Virus record (IMG/VR): IMGVR_UViG_3300042301_002631
Span: 1-20,934 of that record
DNA from: a virus
Reading direction: 5' to 3' (one strand)
DNA length: 20,934 nt
Below, piece by piece: positions 1-6,194 of the stretch; position 1 is the stretch's first letter, and the number at the start of each line of letters is the position of its first letter. The position numbers and the translations under genes were made by a program. The notes under the pieces are model-generated. The model was not told where the DNA came from. It saw nothing but the letters and a program-made list of their open reading frames with translations, and made no database searches.

Positions 1-2
1 AA

Positions 3-353
3 TTTAGTGAAGTGGCTTTCAATACTGCCAGAAATGAGAAACCCGTTTATTTAAATTTCGCGGCGAGTAAAATGAGTCAGGCAGTTAAACCTAATTCAAT
101 AGTAGAATTTAAAGACTTTATGGGTCGTTCGCATAAAGTAGTATGTAAGAACAATACCGAAATTAAAAAGGCGATGGCTTTCTTTAGTGAATTGAAAAAA
201 GAGTCTTTAGCTATTACGCGTATTATCGCACAATATCCAATGAGTTACGGACAAGTAACAAAGAAATTTATTCCTGAAGTTAGACGTGAGTTGAAAGGTA
301 TTGGGTTAAATAACAAAAGTATTGAAAAGGTCCTTATTATGTATTGGGCCTAG
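3..353 (+). CDS. Unknown protein, 5' end outside window
   Basis: The reading frame is open from base 3 with no stop before the window edge, so the true start may lie upstream; a GTG at 12 is the first possible internal start. The visible protein is about 116 residues, mixed charge, with Lys/Arg-rich helices in the C-terminal half (around KKFIPEVRRELKGIGLNNKS) and a short hydrophobic end (MYWA). I do not recognise a family. The C-terminal half looks alpha-helical and basic, which would fit nucleic-acid or protein binding, but that is only inference. No signal peptide or membrane segment is visible. It precedes a run of small unknown genes on the same strand. Confidence 0.6.
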   Translation, partial: FSEVAFNTARNEKPVYLNFAASKMSQAVKPNSIVEFKDFMGRSHKVVCKNNTEIKKAMAFFSELKKESLAITRIIAQYPMSYGQVTKKFIPEVRRELKGIGLNNKSIEKVLIMYWA

Positions 354-383
354 TTCTTTGACATTTTGGTTTTTCTTTTTTTC

Positions 384-404
384 ACAAATTAAATTTTTTA
401 TATG
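384..404 (+). repeat. AT-rich gene leader, copy 1 (see 2600-2624)
   Basis: ACAAATTAAAT followed by a T run, TAT and an ATG occurs here directly before the membrane mini-gene, and again at 2600-2624 before another ATG, differing only by two extra T and an extra AT. Such A/T-rich unstructured leaders fit Bacteroidetes translation initiation, which rarely uses Shine-Dalgarno pairing. Confidence 0.4.
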
Positions 405-497
405 ATTACAATTTTAGAGTTTATGATTATCGCGGTTAGTACAATTTTTGTATACGCATTTATTAAGACAGTAGTAGAAACAATTAAAAGCAAATAG
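402..497 (+). CDS. 31-residue single-pass membrane peptide
   Basis: ATG at 402 follows an AT-rich leader and is followed by 31 codons and TAG. Residues about 3-21 are almost entirely hydrophobic (Ile, Leu, Phe, Val, Ala, Met) and form one plausible transmembrane helix; the C-terminus is basic (KTVVETIKSK), giving a likely cytoplasmic tail. It sits 4 bases before the next gene. Phages often carry such mini membrane proteins, but function cannot be inferred. The leader is nearly duplicated at 2600-2624, which slightly supports this being an expressed start. Alternative: a chance ORF in AT-rich DNA. Confidence 0.5.
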   Translation: MITILEFMIIAVSTIFVYAFIKTVVETIKSK

Positions 498-501
498 TAG
501 T

Positions 502-819
502 ATGAATAGGAAAAAACGAATTGATAGAAATCATATCATATACGAATTAACTAACACAATCAACGGCAAACAATATTTAGGTATTACTCAAGCAATAGGT
601 AGAAGGTTTAACTATTCAGTTTTACGAAGATTTCAAAAACACGTTAGTAGAGCAAAGCAAGAAGATTGGGGCTGGGCGTTGTATAAGGATATGAGAAAAT
701 TTGGACCTGATGTTTATGATGTTTGTTTGATTGAAGTAGTGAGAGGTAAAGCAGAAGCACATAAAATAGAAACGGAATTATTACAACGATACGAATACAA
801 ATTAAATTCAACACACTAA
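502..819 (+). CDS. GIY-YIG endonuclease-like protein
   Basis: The 105-residue protein opens its domain with IIYELTNTINGKQYLGIT (about residues 12-30), the GIY-YIG signature with the tyrosine pair; a conserved basic helix follows (RRFQKHVSRA, including the expected Arg), then RKFGPDVYDV and finally KIETELLQRY with the expected catalytic Glu, and YKLN. This is the complete minimal catalytic fold without an extra DNA-recognition domain. Members cut DNA as homing, repair or exclusion nucleases; here it is free-standing, in no visible intron. It could be a homing endonuclease spreading within the phage genome or a nuclease acting on host or rival DNA. Family assignment is fairly sure, role is inference. 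Confidence 0.75.
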   Translation: MNRKKRIDRNHIIYELTNTINGKQYLGITQAIGRRFNYSVLRRFQKHVSRAKQEDWGWALYKDMRKFGPDVYDVCLIEVVRGKAEAHKIETELLQRYEYKLNSTH

Positions 820-830
820 AAAATAAAACA

Positions 831-1118
831 ATGAGTAAAAACGAATTAACAAACGAAGAACAAATAGCAATGCAATTATTTAGCGTAGTATGTGCAGTGT
901 TACAAAGCAACCACACGCCACTAATAACAACGGCGGCAACAATGCAAACTTTAGAAAAGATTTTCAATGAAGAAGATGGTCCCTTTATGGCAAATGAAAA
1001 TTCACGACAAATGACTGTAGCAATGATTGATATAGCTAATGGCATTATAAGAAAGAAAGAAAAGGAATTAAGGGCAGAAGAAGGAGCGGATATTTTAGGT
1101 AACATTAACTGGAACTAA
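831..1118 (+). CDS. Unknown 95-residue protein
   Basis: A small, largely alpha-helical protein starting 12 bases after the GIY-YIG gene behind an A-rich leader (AAAAAATAAAACA). The first half contains a hydrophobic helix (about residues 12-26, MQLFSVVCAVLQ); the second half has a charged helix (IIRKKEKELRAEE). No family recognised and no catalytic motif visible. The gene is followed after 3 bases by the shared AGGACCGGTAACAA element, so it may be in the same regulatory set as the next two genes. Confidence 0.65.
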   Translation: MSKNELTNEEQIAMQLFSVVCAVLQSNHTPLITTAATMQTLEKIFNEEDGPFMANENSRQMTVAMIDIANGIIRKKEKELRAEEGADILGNINWN

Positions 1119-1121
1119 TAA

Positions 1122-1135
1122 AGGACCGGTAACAA
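1122..1135 (+). promoter_or_regulatory. Intergenic AGGACCGGTAACAA element, copy 1
   Basis: A 14-base sequence identical to one at 1603-1616. It contains the palindrome ACCGGT and lies just after a stop codon and 30-40 bases before the next ATG in both places. GC-rich against its AT-rich surroundings. Could be an operator, an mRNA-processing or translation-control site; not a Shine-Dalgarno site because it is too far from the start. Confidence 0.5.
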
Positions 1136-1163
1136 TAAACAAAAAACAATAAAACATAAACAA

Positions 1164-1604
1164 ATGAGTACAAAATTAAACAAAGTAAATTTCTATTTCG
1201 GACAAGCTAATAATGGTCGTAATGCAAATGATGTATCGTTAAAACAAAGTGATATTAAACATTTTCAACCTGGTACGATTGTAGTAGAATTATATAAAGA
1301 TAATGTATCGGATGAATGGTACACTAATAAAATATTTGAAGTTAGTGGCAATGTATATAAAACAAATACAGCTGTGAATACCGGTACGACTGCCGATTAT
1401 TGTTATTCGGTACCTGTAAGGACTGTAATGGAATCTAAAAATAAAATCTATATTAAACAAATTGCTAAATCAACTGGTAATCGCAATTGGTCTGGCTTAT
1501 GTTATGGTAATACTTTATTAAATTTAAATAACGATAAAACGTCAAAAGATTTAATGTATAAAATGTATGAACGCATTGTAGGTCTAATGCTTAGAAACAA
1601 ATAG
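1164..1604 (+). CDS. Unknown 146-residue protein
   Basis: Starts at ATG 1164 behind an A-rich leader and ends in TAG inside the second AGGACCGGTAACAA element. The sequence is rich in Asn, Lys, Thr, Tyr and Val and reads as mostly beta-strand in the first two thirds (GTIVVELYKDNV, IFEVSGNVYKTN, YSVPVRTVME) with a C-terminal helix (KDLMYKMYERIVGLMLRNK). No membrane segment or signal peptide. I do not recognise a family. Position between two identical regulatory elements suggests co-regulation with its neighbours. Confidence 0.65.
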   Translation: MSTKLNKVNFYFGQANNGRNANDVSLKQSDIKHFQPGTIVVELYKDNVSDEWYTNKIFEVSGNVYKTNTAVNTGTTADYCYSVPVRTVMESKNKIYIKQIAKSTGNRNWSGLCYGNTLLNLNNDKTSKDLMYKMYERIVGLMLRNK

Positions 1605-1616
1605 GACCGGTAACAA
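1603..1616 (+). promoter_or_regulatory. Intergenic AGGACCGGTAACAA element, copy 2
   Basis: Identical to 1122-1135 over 14 bases; here the element overlaps the TAG stop of the upstream gene. The conserved block sits 33 bases before the next ATG, compared with 29 bases in copy 1, so spacing to the start is similar. See copy 1 for possible roles. Confidence 0.5.
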
Positions 1617-1648
1617 AAATAAATTCTTTAAAAAATAAATAACACAAT

Positions 1649-2224
1649 ATGAAATTAACAGCACAACAATTTAGATCATTCAAAGGTATGACAAATGCAA
1701 ACGGATTAGATACAGCAATCGCAGTATACATAAACCACGCACATAAACAAAAGATAGCAGATATGGTCGCATCATTTGGTATTAATACAATAAACCAATT
1801 TTGTAAATTTAATTTTGAAGAATACGAAATGAGCTTCGGTAAGTTAATAGCATTGACAGATTTGCAAACAGCATTAAAAAAGCATATGAAAAAGAAAGTA
1901 ACAAAAGTAGTAGCAAAGCGTAAAGCAACAACAGCAAAGGTTGCAAAGAAGGCGGTAGCTAAGAAAGTAACAAAGAAACAAAGTATAAAAGAAAAACTAT
2001 TTAACCAATATAAGGTAGTGACACAATATAGTGAAAACTTAATGCAAGATATCTATTCAGTAGTATATAGAACAAAGGAACTAAAAAGATTTGTAAACAC
2101 TAACCTAGCTAATAAGTACATAGAGCAAGAGGTCCTATTGAAGATGAACGAACACGCAGTGAAAGAGCCTAAGAAAATAAAAGGCATTACAAAAGAATTG
2201 AAAGAAGAATTTGAAACACTATAA
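1649..2224 (+). CDS. Lys-rich, histone H1-like DNA-binding protein (putative)
   Basis: 191 residues with an N-terminal helical region (1-75), a central Lys/Ala/Val/Thr-rich linker (about 78-120, with repeats such as KKVTKVVAKRK, KVAKKAVAKKVTKK) and a charged helical C-terminus (120-191). The linker resembles the tails of bacterial H1-like proteins and other nonspecific nucleic-acid binders; the composition is seen directly, the DNA-binding role is inferred. It could condense phage or host DNA, or bind RNA. It is the last gene before a 490-base noncoding stretch, and its transcript would run into the candidate structured RNA and terminator at 2225-2456. Confidence 0.65.
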   Translation: MKLTAQQFRSFKGMTNANGLDTAIAVYINHAHKQKIADMVASFGINTINQFCKFNFEEYEMSFGKLIALTDLQTALKKHMKKKVTKVVAKRKATTAKVAKKAVAKKVTKKQSIKEKLFNQYKVVTQYSENLMQDIYSVVYRTKELKRFVNTNLANKYIEQEVLLKMNEHAVKEPKKIKGITKELKEEFETL

Positions 2225-2426
2225 AAAAATATTTGGCAAGGTATTGTAGCAGATTAACTACTCGAAGGCAGTATGCGAGAGTGAAGACTGGCCATAGTAT
2301 TAGAAGATAAAAGGTTACCCTTGAACTAAACCATGTTTTTGAACCTTATCTAATATGATTATATAGTGAGCTACTACGAAGGACATATCACTAATGGCAT
2401 AGTAAAAACGCAAGAAAAATAATTTT
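2225..2426 (+). ncRNA. Candidate structured RNA with three-way junction
   Basis: No ORF is supported here, but complementary arms fit one fold. Outer stem GCCAT (2291-2295) pairs with ATGGC (2394-2398). Inside it, helix 1 pairs TATTAG, ATAA, GGTT (2298-2316, with AAG and AA bulges) with AACC, TTAT, CTAATA (2342-2355); helix 2 pairs TAGTGA (2364-2369) with TCACTA (2388-2393) and abuts the outer stem. Upstream, GTAG/CTAC (2246-2249, 2258-2261) and CTCG/CGAG (2261-2264, 2276-2279) form small hairpins sharing one base. The run ends at a strong terminator. It may be a standalone phage small RNA or the 3' untranslated region of the Lys-rich gene. No T-loop, acceptor stem or tag reading frame was seen, so tRNA and tmRNA are unlikely. 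Confidence 0.5.
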
Positions 2427-2456
2427 AACCGGGATGTTTCTACATTCCGGTTTTTT
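2427..2456 (+). terminator. Strong intrinsic terminator
   Basis: AACCGGGATG (2427-2436) pairs with CATTCCGGTT (2443-2452) as a 10-pair stem with one G-U pair, loop TTTCTA, followed by a T run to 2456. This is a clear rho-independent terminator closing the 1-2426 transcription unit. Confidence 0.85.
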
Positions 2457-2475
2457 CATGTCCTCTCAAAACCAA

Positions 2476-2586
2476 TCATAGCAAGGGTCCTATCCAATCA
2501 CACACAAAGCAATGCCAGCAAGGGTTTCATCGATTCGCCGCAAACGTAGTGCCAGCAAGGGTTTGGTGAGAGTGGAGATTCTCCAT
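2476..2586 (+). repeat. Three imperfect repeats with 37-base period
   Basis: AGCAAGGGT occurs at 2480, 2517 and 2554, exactly 37 bases apart each time. Copies 2 and 3 share TGCCAGCAAGGGTTT (2513-2527 and 2550-2564); copy 1 is diverged (CATAGCAAGGGTCC). The intervening 22 bases are only weakly similar. The block is richer in GC than its surroundings, follows a terminator, and is followed by a small hairpin TGGAG-ATT-CTCCA. Possible roles: iterons for replication or protein binding, or repeated RNA elements. Too short and too few for a CRISPR array. Confidence 0.55.
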
Positions 2587-2599
2587 TTCTTGTAAGTCG

Positions 2600-2675
2600 A
2601 CAAATTAAATTTTTTTTATATATGAACCAGGTACACACATATTGTTGGGTAAAAATTTTCACTCTAGGGAAATGA
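2600..2675 (+). repeat. AT-rich leader copy 2 with 17-codon ORF
   Basis: ACAAATTAAAT plus T run and ATG (2600-2624) repeats the leader at 384-404. The ATG at 2622 opens a 17-codon frame ending TGA at 2675 (begins MNQVHTYCW). The mini-ORF may be a leader peptide, a remnant of a duplicated leader plus gene start, or chance; its protein does not resemble the peptide at 402-497. Confidence 0.3.
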
Positions 2676-2685
2676 TATATTTATA
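2676..2685 (+). promoter_or_regulatory. TATATTTATA box, possible promoter
   Basis: TATATTTATA lies 30 bases before the ATG at 2715; TATATTTAT also occurs before the genes at 7616 (7583-7591) and 9272 (9244-9252). It resembles the Bacteroidetes -7 box (TAnnTTTG), but no TTTG or TTGG stands 19 bases upstream here. It may be a phage-specific promoter box. Confidence 0.3.
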
Positions 2686-2714
2686 AAGGTAGTACCTTAT
2701 TTAACAATGTTATA

Positions 2715-3890
2715 ATGAAGAAAATAAATCTTTATCAAGATAGTAAAGAGTGCCTGTTTTGGACTCGTAGTGAATTTGAAGAATTAGAAAAGAAGTATCC
2801 TAAGAAATTTGAATTAGATAAAGAACAACCATTTGTGTTTGAACATGGTGGGTATGAGTTTAGACAATATATTCGTAACACATTTATTAGGGAAGATACT
2901 GGGTTAGACCCAACGATAGAACTGGGTGATATTAATATATTTGTACTGACGGGTACTTTCCCACTATATAAAGTGATGAACTTACTAAATGAGTTTGAAA
3001 AAAATCCAGAAAAAAAATTCATCCTTATAGATAAACATCCTGAAGATTATTGGTTATGTATAGAAGCTATGAATAGTAATGAGTTATACGAAAGGATAGC
3101 TGGTATGAATAATGTGAGTGTGTTTTGGGATAATTTGGCTAAGTTTAACAATTTCCATTTCCTACCTAAGATGATGATGCATAGTTATCATAATGTACAT
3201 CAGTTCAATGGTTTCTTTTTCTTTAATGGATATGAAATCTTTAAACACCATCCAAAGGACAAGAGGATTGGAATCCATATAAACAAACATATGATTGATA
3301 AGATTAGGTATTATCTATATACTAACTTTAAACATAATACACATAATAAGTTATTCTTTACTAACAGGAAGGAATATAAACACAGCGTATTTGAATTAAA
3401 CTTTATCGATTCTAATAATGCTGGTACTGAAAGAGAATGGTTCAATTTACAATTCTTAGACCAAACATTGAAATCAGATATAGAAATAGTATACGAAACC
3501 TTTTCCATACAAGCCCGTAGAGATACATCCCTTAAGTGGAATGAAAAGAGTATTAAACACCTTTTCTTAGGTAAACCATTTATACATAGTGACCCAACGG
3601 CACATTCCCTATTTAAAGTATATGGATTAGAACCGTATAGAAGTTTGTATACGGATGAGTTATGGGAACTATACTCTAATTGGGATATGAGGGATTTTTT
3701 AGTATTGAAAGATGGGTGGGATAGTTATCTACCTCTATTACAACGAAATATAGAGTGGTTGTTAGATATGGAGGATAGTGAGTGGAAAGAAAGGTTAGAG
3801 CTTGCCAATACCCTTGCTATGAAGAACAAAGAGGTAGTAAACAATTTAGTGTATAATCATTCTCTATTACCTTACTTAGATATTTATTGA
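2715..3890 (+). CDS. Glycosyltransferase-like protein
   Basis: A 391-residue soluble protein. The C-terminal third has the layout seen in phage and exostosin-type glycosyltransferase-like proteins: a signature around residues 270-300 (KWNEKSIKHLFLGKPFIHSD, where an E-K-[ST] is followed by a hydrophobic GKPF strand), then GLEPYRSLYTDELWELYSNWD and a long helix of short acidic residues. The protein encoded at 6195-7340 shows the same order (ITEKTLRAIYYKNIFLVLQ then GFKTFEDIFYLNDDWD), so the two appear to be distant paralogues. The N-terminal two thirds is not recognisable by eye. Role inferred: sugar transfer to a virion or host glycan. First gene after the noncoding stretch; 1 base separates it from the SGNH gene. 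Confidence 0.5.
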   Translation: MKKINLYQDSKECLFWTRSEFEELEKKYPKKFELDKEQPFVFEHGGYEFRQYIRNTFIREDTGLDPTIELGDINIFVLTGTFPLYKVMNLLNEFEKNPEKKFILIDKHPEDYWLCIEAMNSNELYERIAGMNNVSVFWDNLAKFNNFHFLPKMMMHSYHNVHQFNGFFFFNGYEIFKHHPKDKRIGIHINKHMIDKIRYYLYTNFKHNTHNKLFFTNRKEYKHSVFELNFIDSNNAGTEREWFNLQFLDQTLKSDIEIVYETFSIQARRDTSLKWNEKSIKHLFLGKPFIHSDPTAHSLFKVYGLEPYRSLYTDELWELYSNWDMRDFLVLKDGWDSYLPLLQRNIEWLLDMEDSEWKERLELANTLAMKNKEVVNNLVYNHSLLPYLDIY

Positions 3891-3891
3891 T

Positions 3892-4569
3892 ATGGAAAAT
3901 AAACAAACACTATGGATATTTGGAGATTCTTTTTCTACTCCATTTAATGATAACACATTAGGTACTTGGGATGGAGATTATTGTAAATGGAAAGGATATG
4001 TTCCTAAATACTTTGGTGATATTATAGCAAAAGAATTAGAAGTAAATATACAACACTTTGGATATGGTGGCTCGGATAACGATACTATATTTGAAAGTAT
4101 AATAAAACAAGCTCCTAAAATTAATAAAGGAGATTTAGTTATCATTGGTTGGTCCTCCATAGGTAGATTTAGATTAGTAAATAGGGAAAATAAATTCCAA
4201 ACCGTTATACCTAGTTTTATTGATAAGTCATTGACCTGGTTTGATACCATTTCTAAATCTACAATAGAAGAGATATTAGTAAATAGAGATCATTATTTGT
4301 ATAAAAAAGAATTATATACAAAACTAGAGTTTTTAAATTTTTTATTTAATGATATGAAGTTAATACAATGGACTCCATTTAATTATGATGGAACTAAGAT
4401 ATTAGGATTTAAAGATATAAATACTATAATGATAGAAACTAATGGAGAATTAAAGGATGGACACTATTCCGAAATTGGACATATAGAGGTTTCTAAAAAG
4501 TTTATCACTATGTTTAATGATGATAAATTGAGAAATGATTCTAATAGATTATATATGCACTTAATCTAA
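3892..4569 (+). CDS. SGNH/GDSL-family hydrolase (paralogue 1)
   Basis: 225 residues with the SGNH blocks in order: block I FGDSFS (nucleophile Ser13), block II GYGGSDND (57-64), block III region VIIGWSS (83-89), and the C-terminal DGHYSEIGH (189-197) carrying the Asp/His pair. Such enzymes hydrolyse or transfer esters, often O-acetyl groups of sugars; substrate here is unknown. There is no signal peptide, so it acts in the cytoplasm or in the virion. The protein ends in RLYMHLI, one of the ten related C-terminal tails in this window, although separated from the main cluster by 6 kb. It lies 1 base after a glycosyltransferase-like gene, which suits a shared glycan target. Confidence 0.8.
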   Translation: MENKQTLWIFGDSFSTPFNDNTLGTWDGDYCKWKGYVPKYFGDIIAKELEVNIQHFGYGGSDNDTIFESIIKQAPKINKGDLVIIGWSSIGRFRLVNRENKFQTVIPSFIDKSLTWFDTISKSTIEEILVNRDHYLYKKELYTKLEFLNFLFNDMKLIQWTPFNYDGTKILGFKDINTIMIETNGELKDGHYSEIGHIEVSKKFITMFNDDKLRNDSNRLYMHLI

Positions 4570-4611
4570 TATTGCCGTTATTTCATCCCACTCTCTTTTC
4601 CCCTATATTAT

Positions 4612-4642
4612 TTTTTTATTTCAGTTTATTATCGTATATTAG
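4612..4642 (+). promoter_or_regulatory. Putative Bacteroidetes-type promoter
   Basis: TATATTAG (4635-4642), preceded by TCG as in the boxes at 15750 and 18548, lies 20 bases before the ATG at 4662; 19 bases upstream is TTTT, a weak -33 match. The preceding bases 4579-4606 are strongly pyrimidine-rich, which could also be a Rho loading site after the SGNH gene. Confidence 0.4.
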
Positions 4643-4661
4643 TAGTATAAACTTAAACGAT

Positions 4662-5399
4662 ATGAATATAAAGGAATTCTCTCAGCCAACAATTCTTAAA
4701 GGTACTCAATACGGAATAACCGTTACAATCGAATTAAACCATAGTGATACTTCTATTGACGAAGTTATGGATGGTATGTTAACGATTGTAAAAGGTTTAG
4801 GGTATTTAGATACTACCGTTAATGAATGGATTAAACAAAAGGCTAAGGATGTATATGATGATGAACACCAAATCGTTAAGGATGCTTTCGCTGAAGATTG
4901 GTTTGATGTGTTTAACGATGATGAAGATTACCCCGGACAATTTAAGGATTGGGAAAATGAAACACCTACCGAAGAAGAACTACCGACGGAATGTTGGTGT
5001 GGTAGTACCGATAGATGTGATTGTATAAGTGACCCTAATGATAATGATGAGTATGATGATTTTGTAGATTCTAATTGGGATGAAGAAAGAATTGATATCA
5101 TTGGTCAAAATGGTAATGAAGGTACACATTATGGTTTGGCTACCGATGAAGATATTGAAGAATGTGAATTGAACGATAAACCACACTTTGATTGGAATGA
5201 TGATGTAGATATCATTTGGTTTGATGAAGATGAGTTTGATGATTATGGAATGAGAAAAATACCAAATGATAAACTCAAAGCCGCCGCACAACGATATAGT
5301 GACGAGGTGAAGGCAAAACATAAACCCGTTAAATTAGATAAGAGCAAGGTAGTAAGAGGAAAGATTAAAGACTTGAAAAATGGAAAAACCAAAGATTAA
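4662..5399 (+). CDS. Very acidic protein with CWCGSTDRCDC motif
   Basis: The frame opens at 4572, but I place the start at ATG 4662: the upstream codons cover a pyrimidine-rich region and a promoter-like box, and the protein then begins sensibly MNIKEFSQPT. The 245-residue product has a basic/neutral N-terminal part (1-75), a very Asp/Glu-rich middle and late region (about 75-205), and a Lys-rich C-terminus. A Cys cluster CWCGSTDRCDC sits around residues 107-117 and could bind a metal. No family recognised. Highly acidic phage proteins can be DNA mimics or molecular decoys; that is speculation. Its 3' end overlaps the next gene by 20 bases. Confidence 0.6.
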   Translation: MNIKEFSQPTILKGTQYGITVTIELNHSDTSIDEVMDGMLTIVKGLGYLDTTVNEWIKQKAKDVYDDEHQIVKDAFAEDWFDVFNDDEDYPGQFKDWENETPTEEELPTECWCGSTDRCDCISDPNDNDEYDDFVDSNWDEERIDIIGQNGNEGTHYGLATDEDIEECELNDKPHFDWNDDVDIIWFDEDEFDDYGMRKIPNDKLKAAAQRYSDEVKAKHKPVKLDKSKVVRGKIKDLKNGKTKD

Positions 5400-5874
5400 A
5401 AAAACTAAACAACAATTATTAAACGAACAATACATAATACCTACTTTATCTAATTATTGGATGAATGGATATGGTTCACTACAATATAGAGATAAAAATG
5501 GAAAAACTCAATATTGTAAAAAGGTAGATGGTAAAAGTGGATTTGTTTGGATATATAAAGATGGTGAAAGAAAAGAATTTAATGTTCACCAATGGGCCGT
5601 TCAATTAATAGAAGGATTTTCCGAAGTAGCCGTTAAAAGGGATGTAAAGAATATACTTACATCTATTTACGATACTAATGTAGATGGTAGTGATAAGAGA
5701 AGAAAAGATGGAGTAGATAAAGGAGTAATGTCATCATTTAAATCACCCATTTTGGAAACAAAACCATTATCCGAATTACTAAATAAGAAAAAAGAAGAAG
5801 AAAAAAGATTGGCTGAATTAGAAGCTAAGTTAGTTTTTAAACCTAAAAATAAAAAAAGCAAAACACGACATTAA
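5380..5874 (+). CDS. Unknown basic 164-residue protein
   Basis: Starts inside the 3' end of the acidic gene (20-base overlap), suggesting translational coupling. The N-terminal half holds a compact beta-rich segment with aromatic residues (YWMNGYGSLQYRDKNGKTQY, SGFVWIYKDGERKEFNVHQW), recalling a small nucleic-acid or single-strand binding fold but not identifiable. The C-terminus is a charged helix (LLNKKKEEEKRLAELEAKL) followed by a Lys-rich tail. Opposite net charge to its overlapping neighbour is notable and could mean the two proteins pair; this is inference only. Confidence 0.6.
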   Translation: MEKPKIKKTKQQLLNEQYIIPTLSNYWMNGYGSLQYRDKNGKTQYCKKVDGKSGFVWIYKDGERKEFNVHQWAVQLIEGFSEVAVKRDVKNILTSIYDTNVDGSDKRRKDGVDKGVMSSFKSPILETKPLSELLNKKKEEEKRLAELEAKLVFKPKNKKSKTRH

Positions 5875-5875
5875 T

Positions 5876-5901
5876 CCCCCCTAATTCCGCCCCATCCCCC
5901 C
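5876..5901 (+). other. C-rich intergenic tract
   Basis: Two CCCCCC runs (5876-5881, 5896-5901) flank CCGCCCC within a 26-base stretch between genes, in an otherwise AT-rich genome. The - strand has four G runs and could form a G-quadruplex; the + strand RNA is C-rich and G-poor, as expected of a Rho-utilisation site. Function unknown. Confidence 0.5.
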
Positions 5902-5917
5902 TTAAATTAAAATAGTT

Positions 5918-6193
5918 ATGTTTGGAAATTTAATACCAACCCCACCACCAATTAGTAAACCAACATTAACATATTTACTACCTAAGCCAATCTTTGTGAT
6001 GAGGTTTAGAAATTCTATGAGTGATGGTGAGTTTAGATATACACAAGAACAAATACACAAATCGGATATGGCAAAGGAGTATCATATCATTGTGATTAAA
6101 AATGATAAAGATAAGGATGAGTTTGAAATGTTTAATACAGAGAAGGTAGAGAGACAGGAATGGAATAAGTTAATAAATAAAATAATTAAATAG
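5918..6193 (+). CDS. Unknown 91-residue protein
   Basis: Begins with a Pro-rich stretch (PTPPPISKPTLTYLLPKP) and continues into a small mixed alpha/beta region (YHIIVIKNDKDKDEFEMFN) ending in a Lys/Ile helix. The start follows the C-rich tract by 16 bases. No motif or family recognised. It ends 1 base before the TTG start of the glycosyltransferase-like gene and is probably in the same transcript. Similar in size and style to phage genes of unknown function. Confidence 0.6.
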   Translation: MFGNLIPTPPPISKPTLTYLLPKPIFVMRFRNSMSDGEFRYTQEQIHKSDMAKEYHIIVIKNDKDKDEFEMFNTEKVERQEWNKLINKIIK

Positions 6194-6194
6194 T

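Noticed and set aside
644-1105. Long - strand ORF of 153 codons
   Set aside because: It overlaps two well-behaved + strand genes, its protein is a low-complexity hydrophobic shadow of AT-rich codons, and no other - strand gene is credible in the window.
2225-2426. tRNA, tmRNA or group I intron
   Set aside because: No T-loop, acceptor stem or tag frame for tRNA/tmRNA; no recognisable intron core or interrupted flanking gene, although a GIY-YIG nuclease lies 1.4 kb away.
2476-2586. CRISPR array
   Set aside because: Only three copies, 9-15 conserved bases, first copy diverged, and no cas genes; the fixed 37-base period fits iterons or tandem duplication better.
4572-4661. Hydrophobic N-terminal extension of the acidic protein (a possible signal peptide)
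   Set aside because: These codons cover a pyrimidine-rich gap and promoter-like boxes; the internal ATG at 4662 follows a normal A-rich leader.
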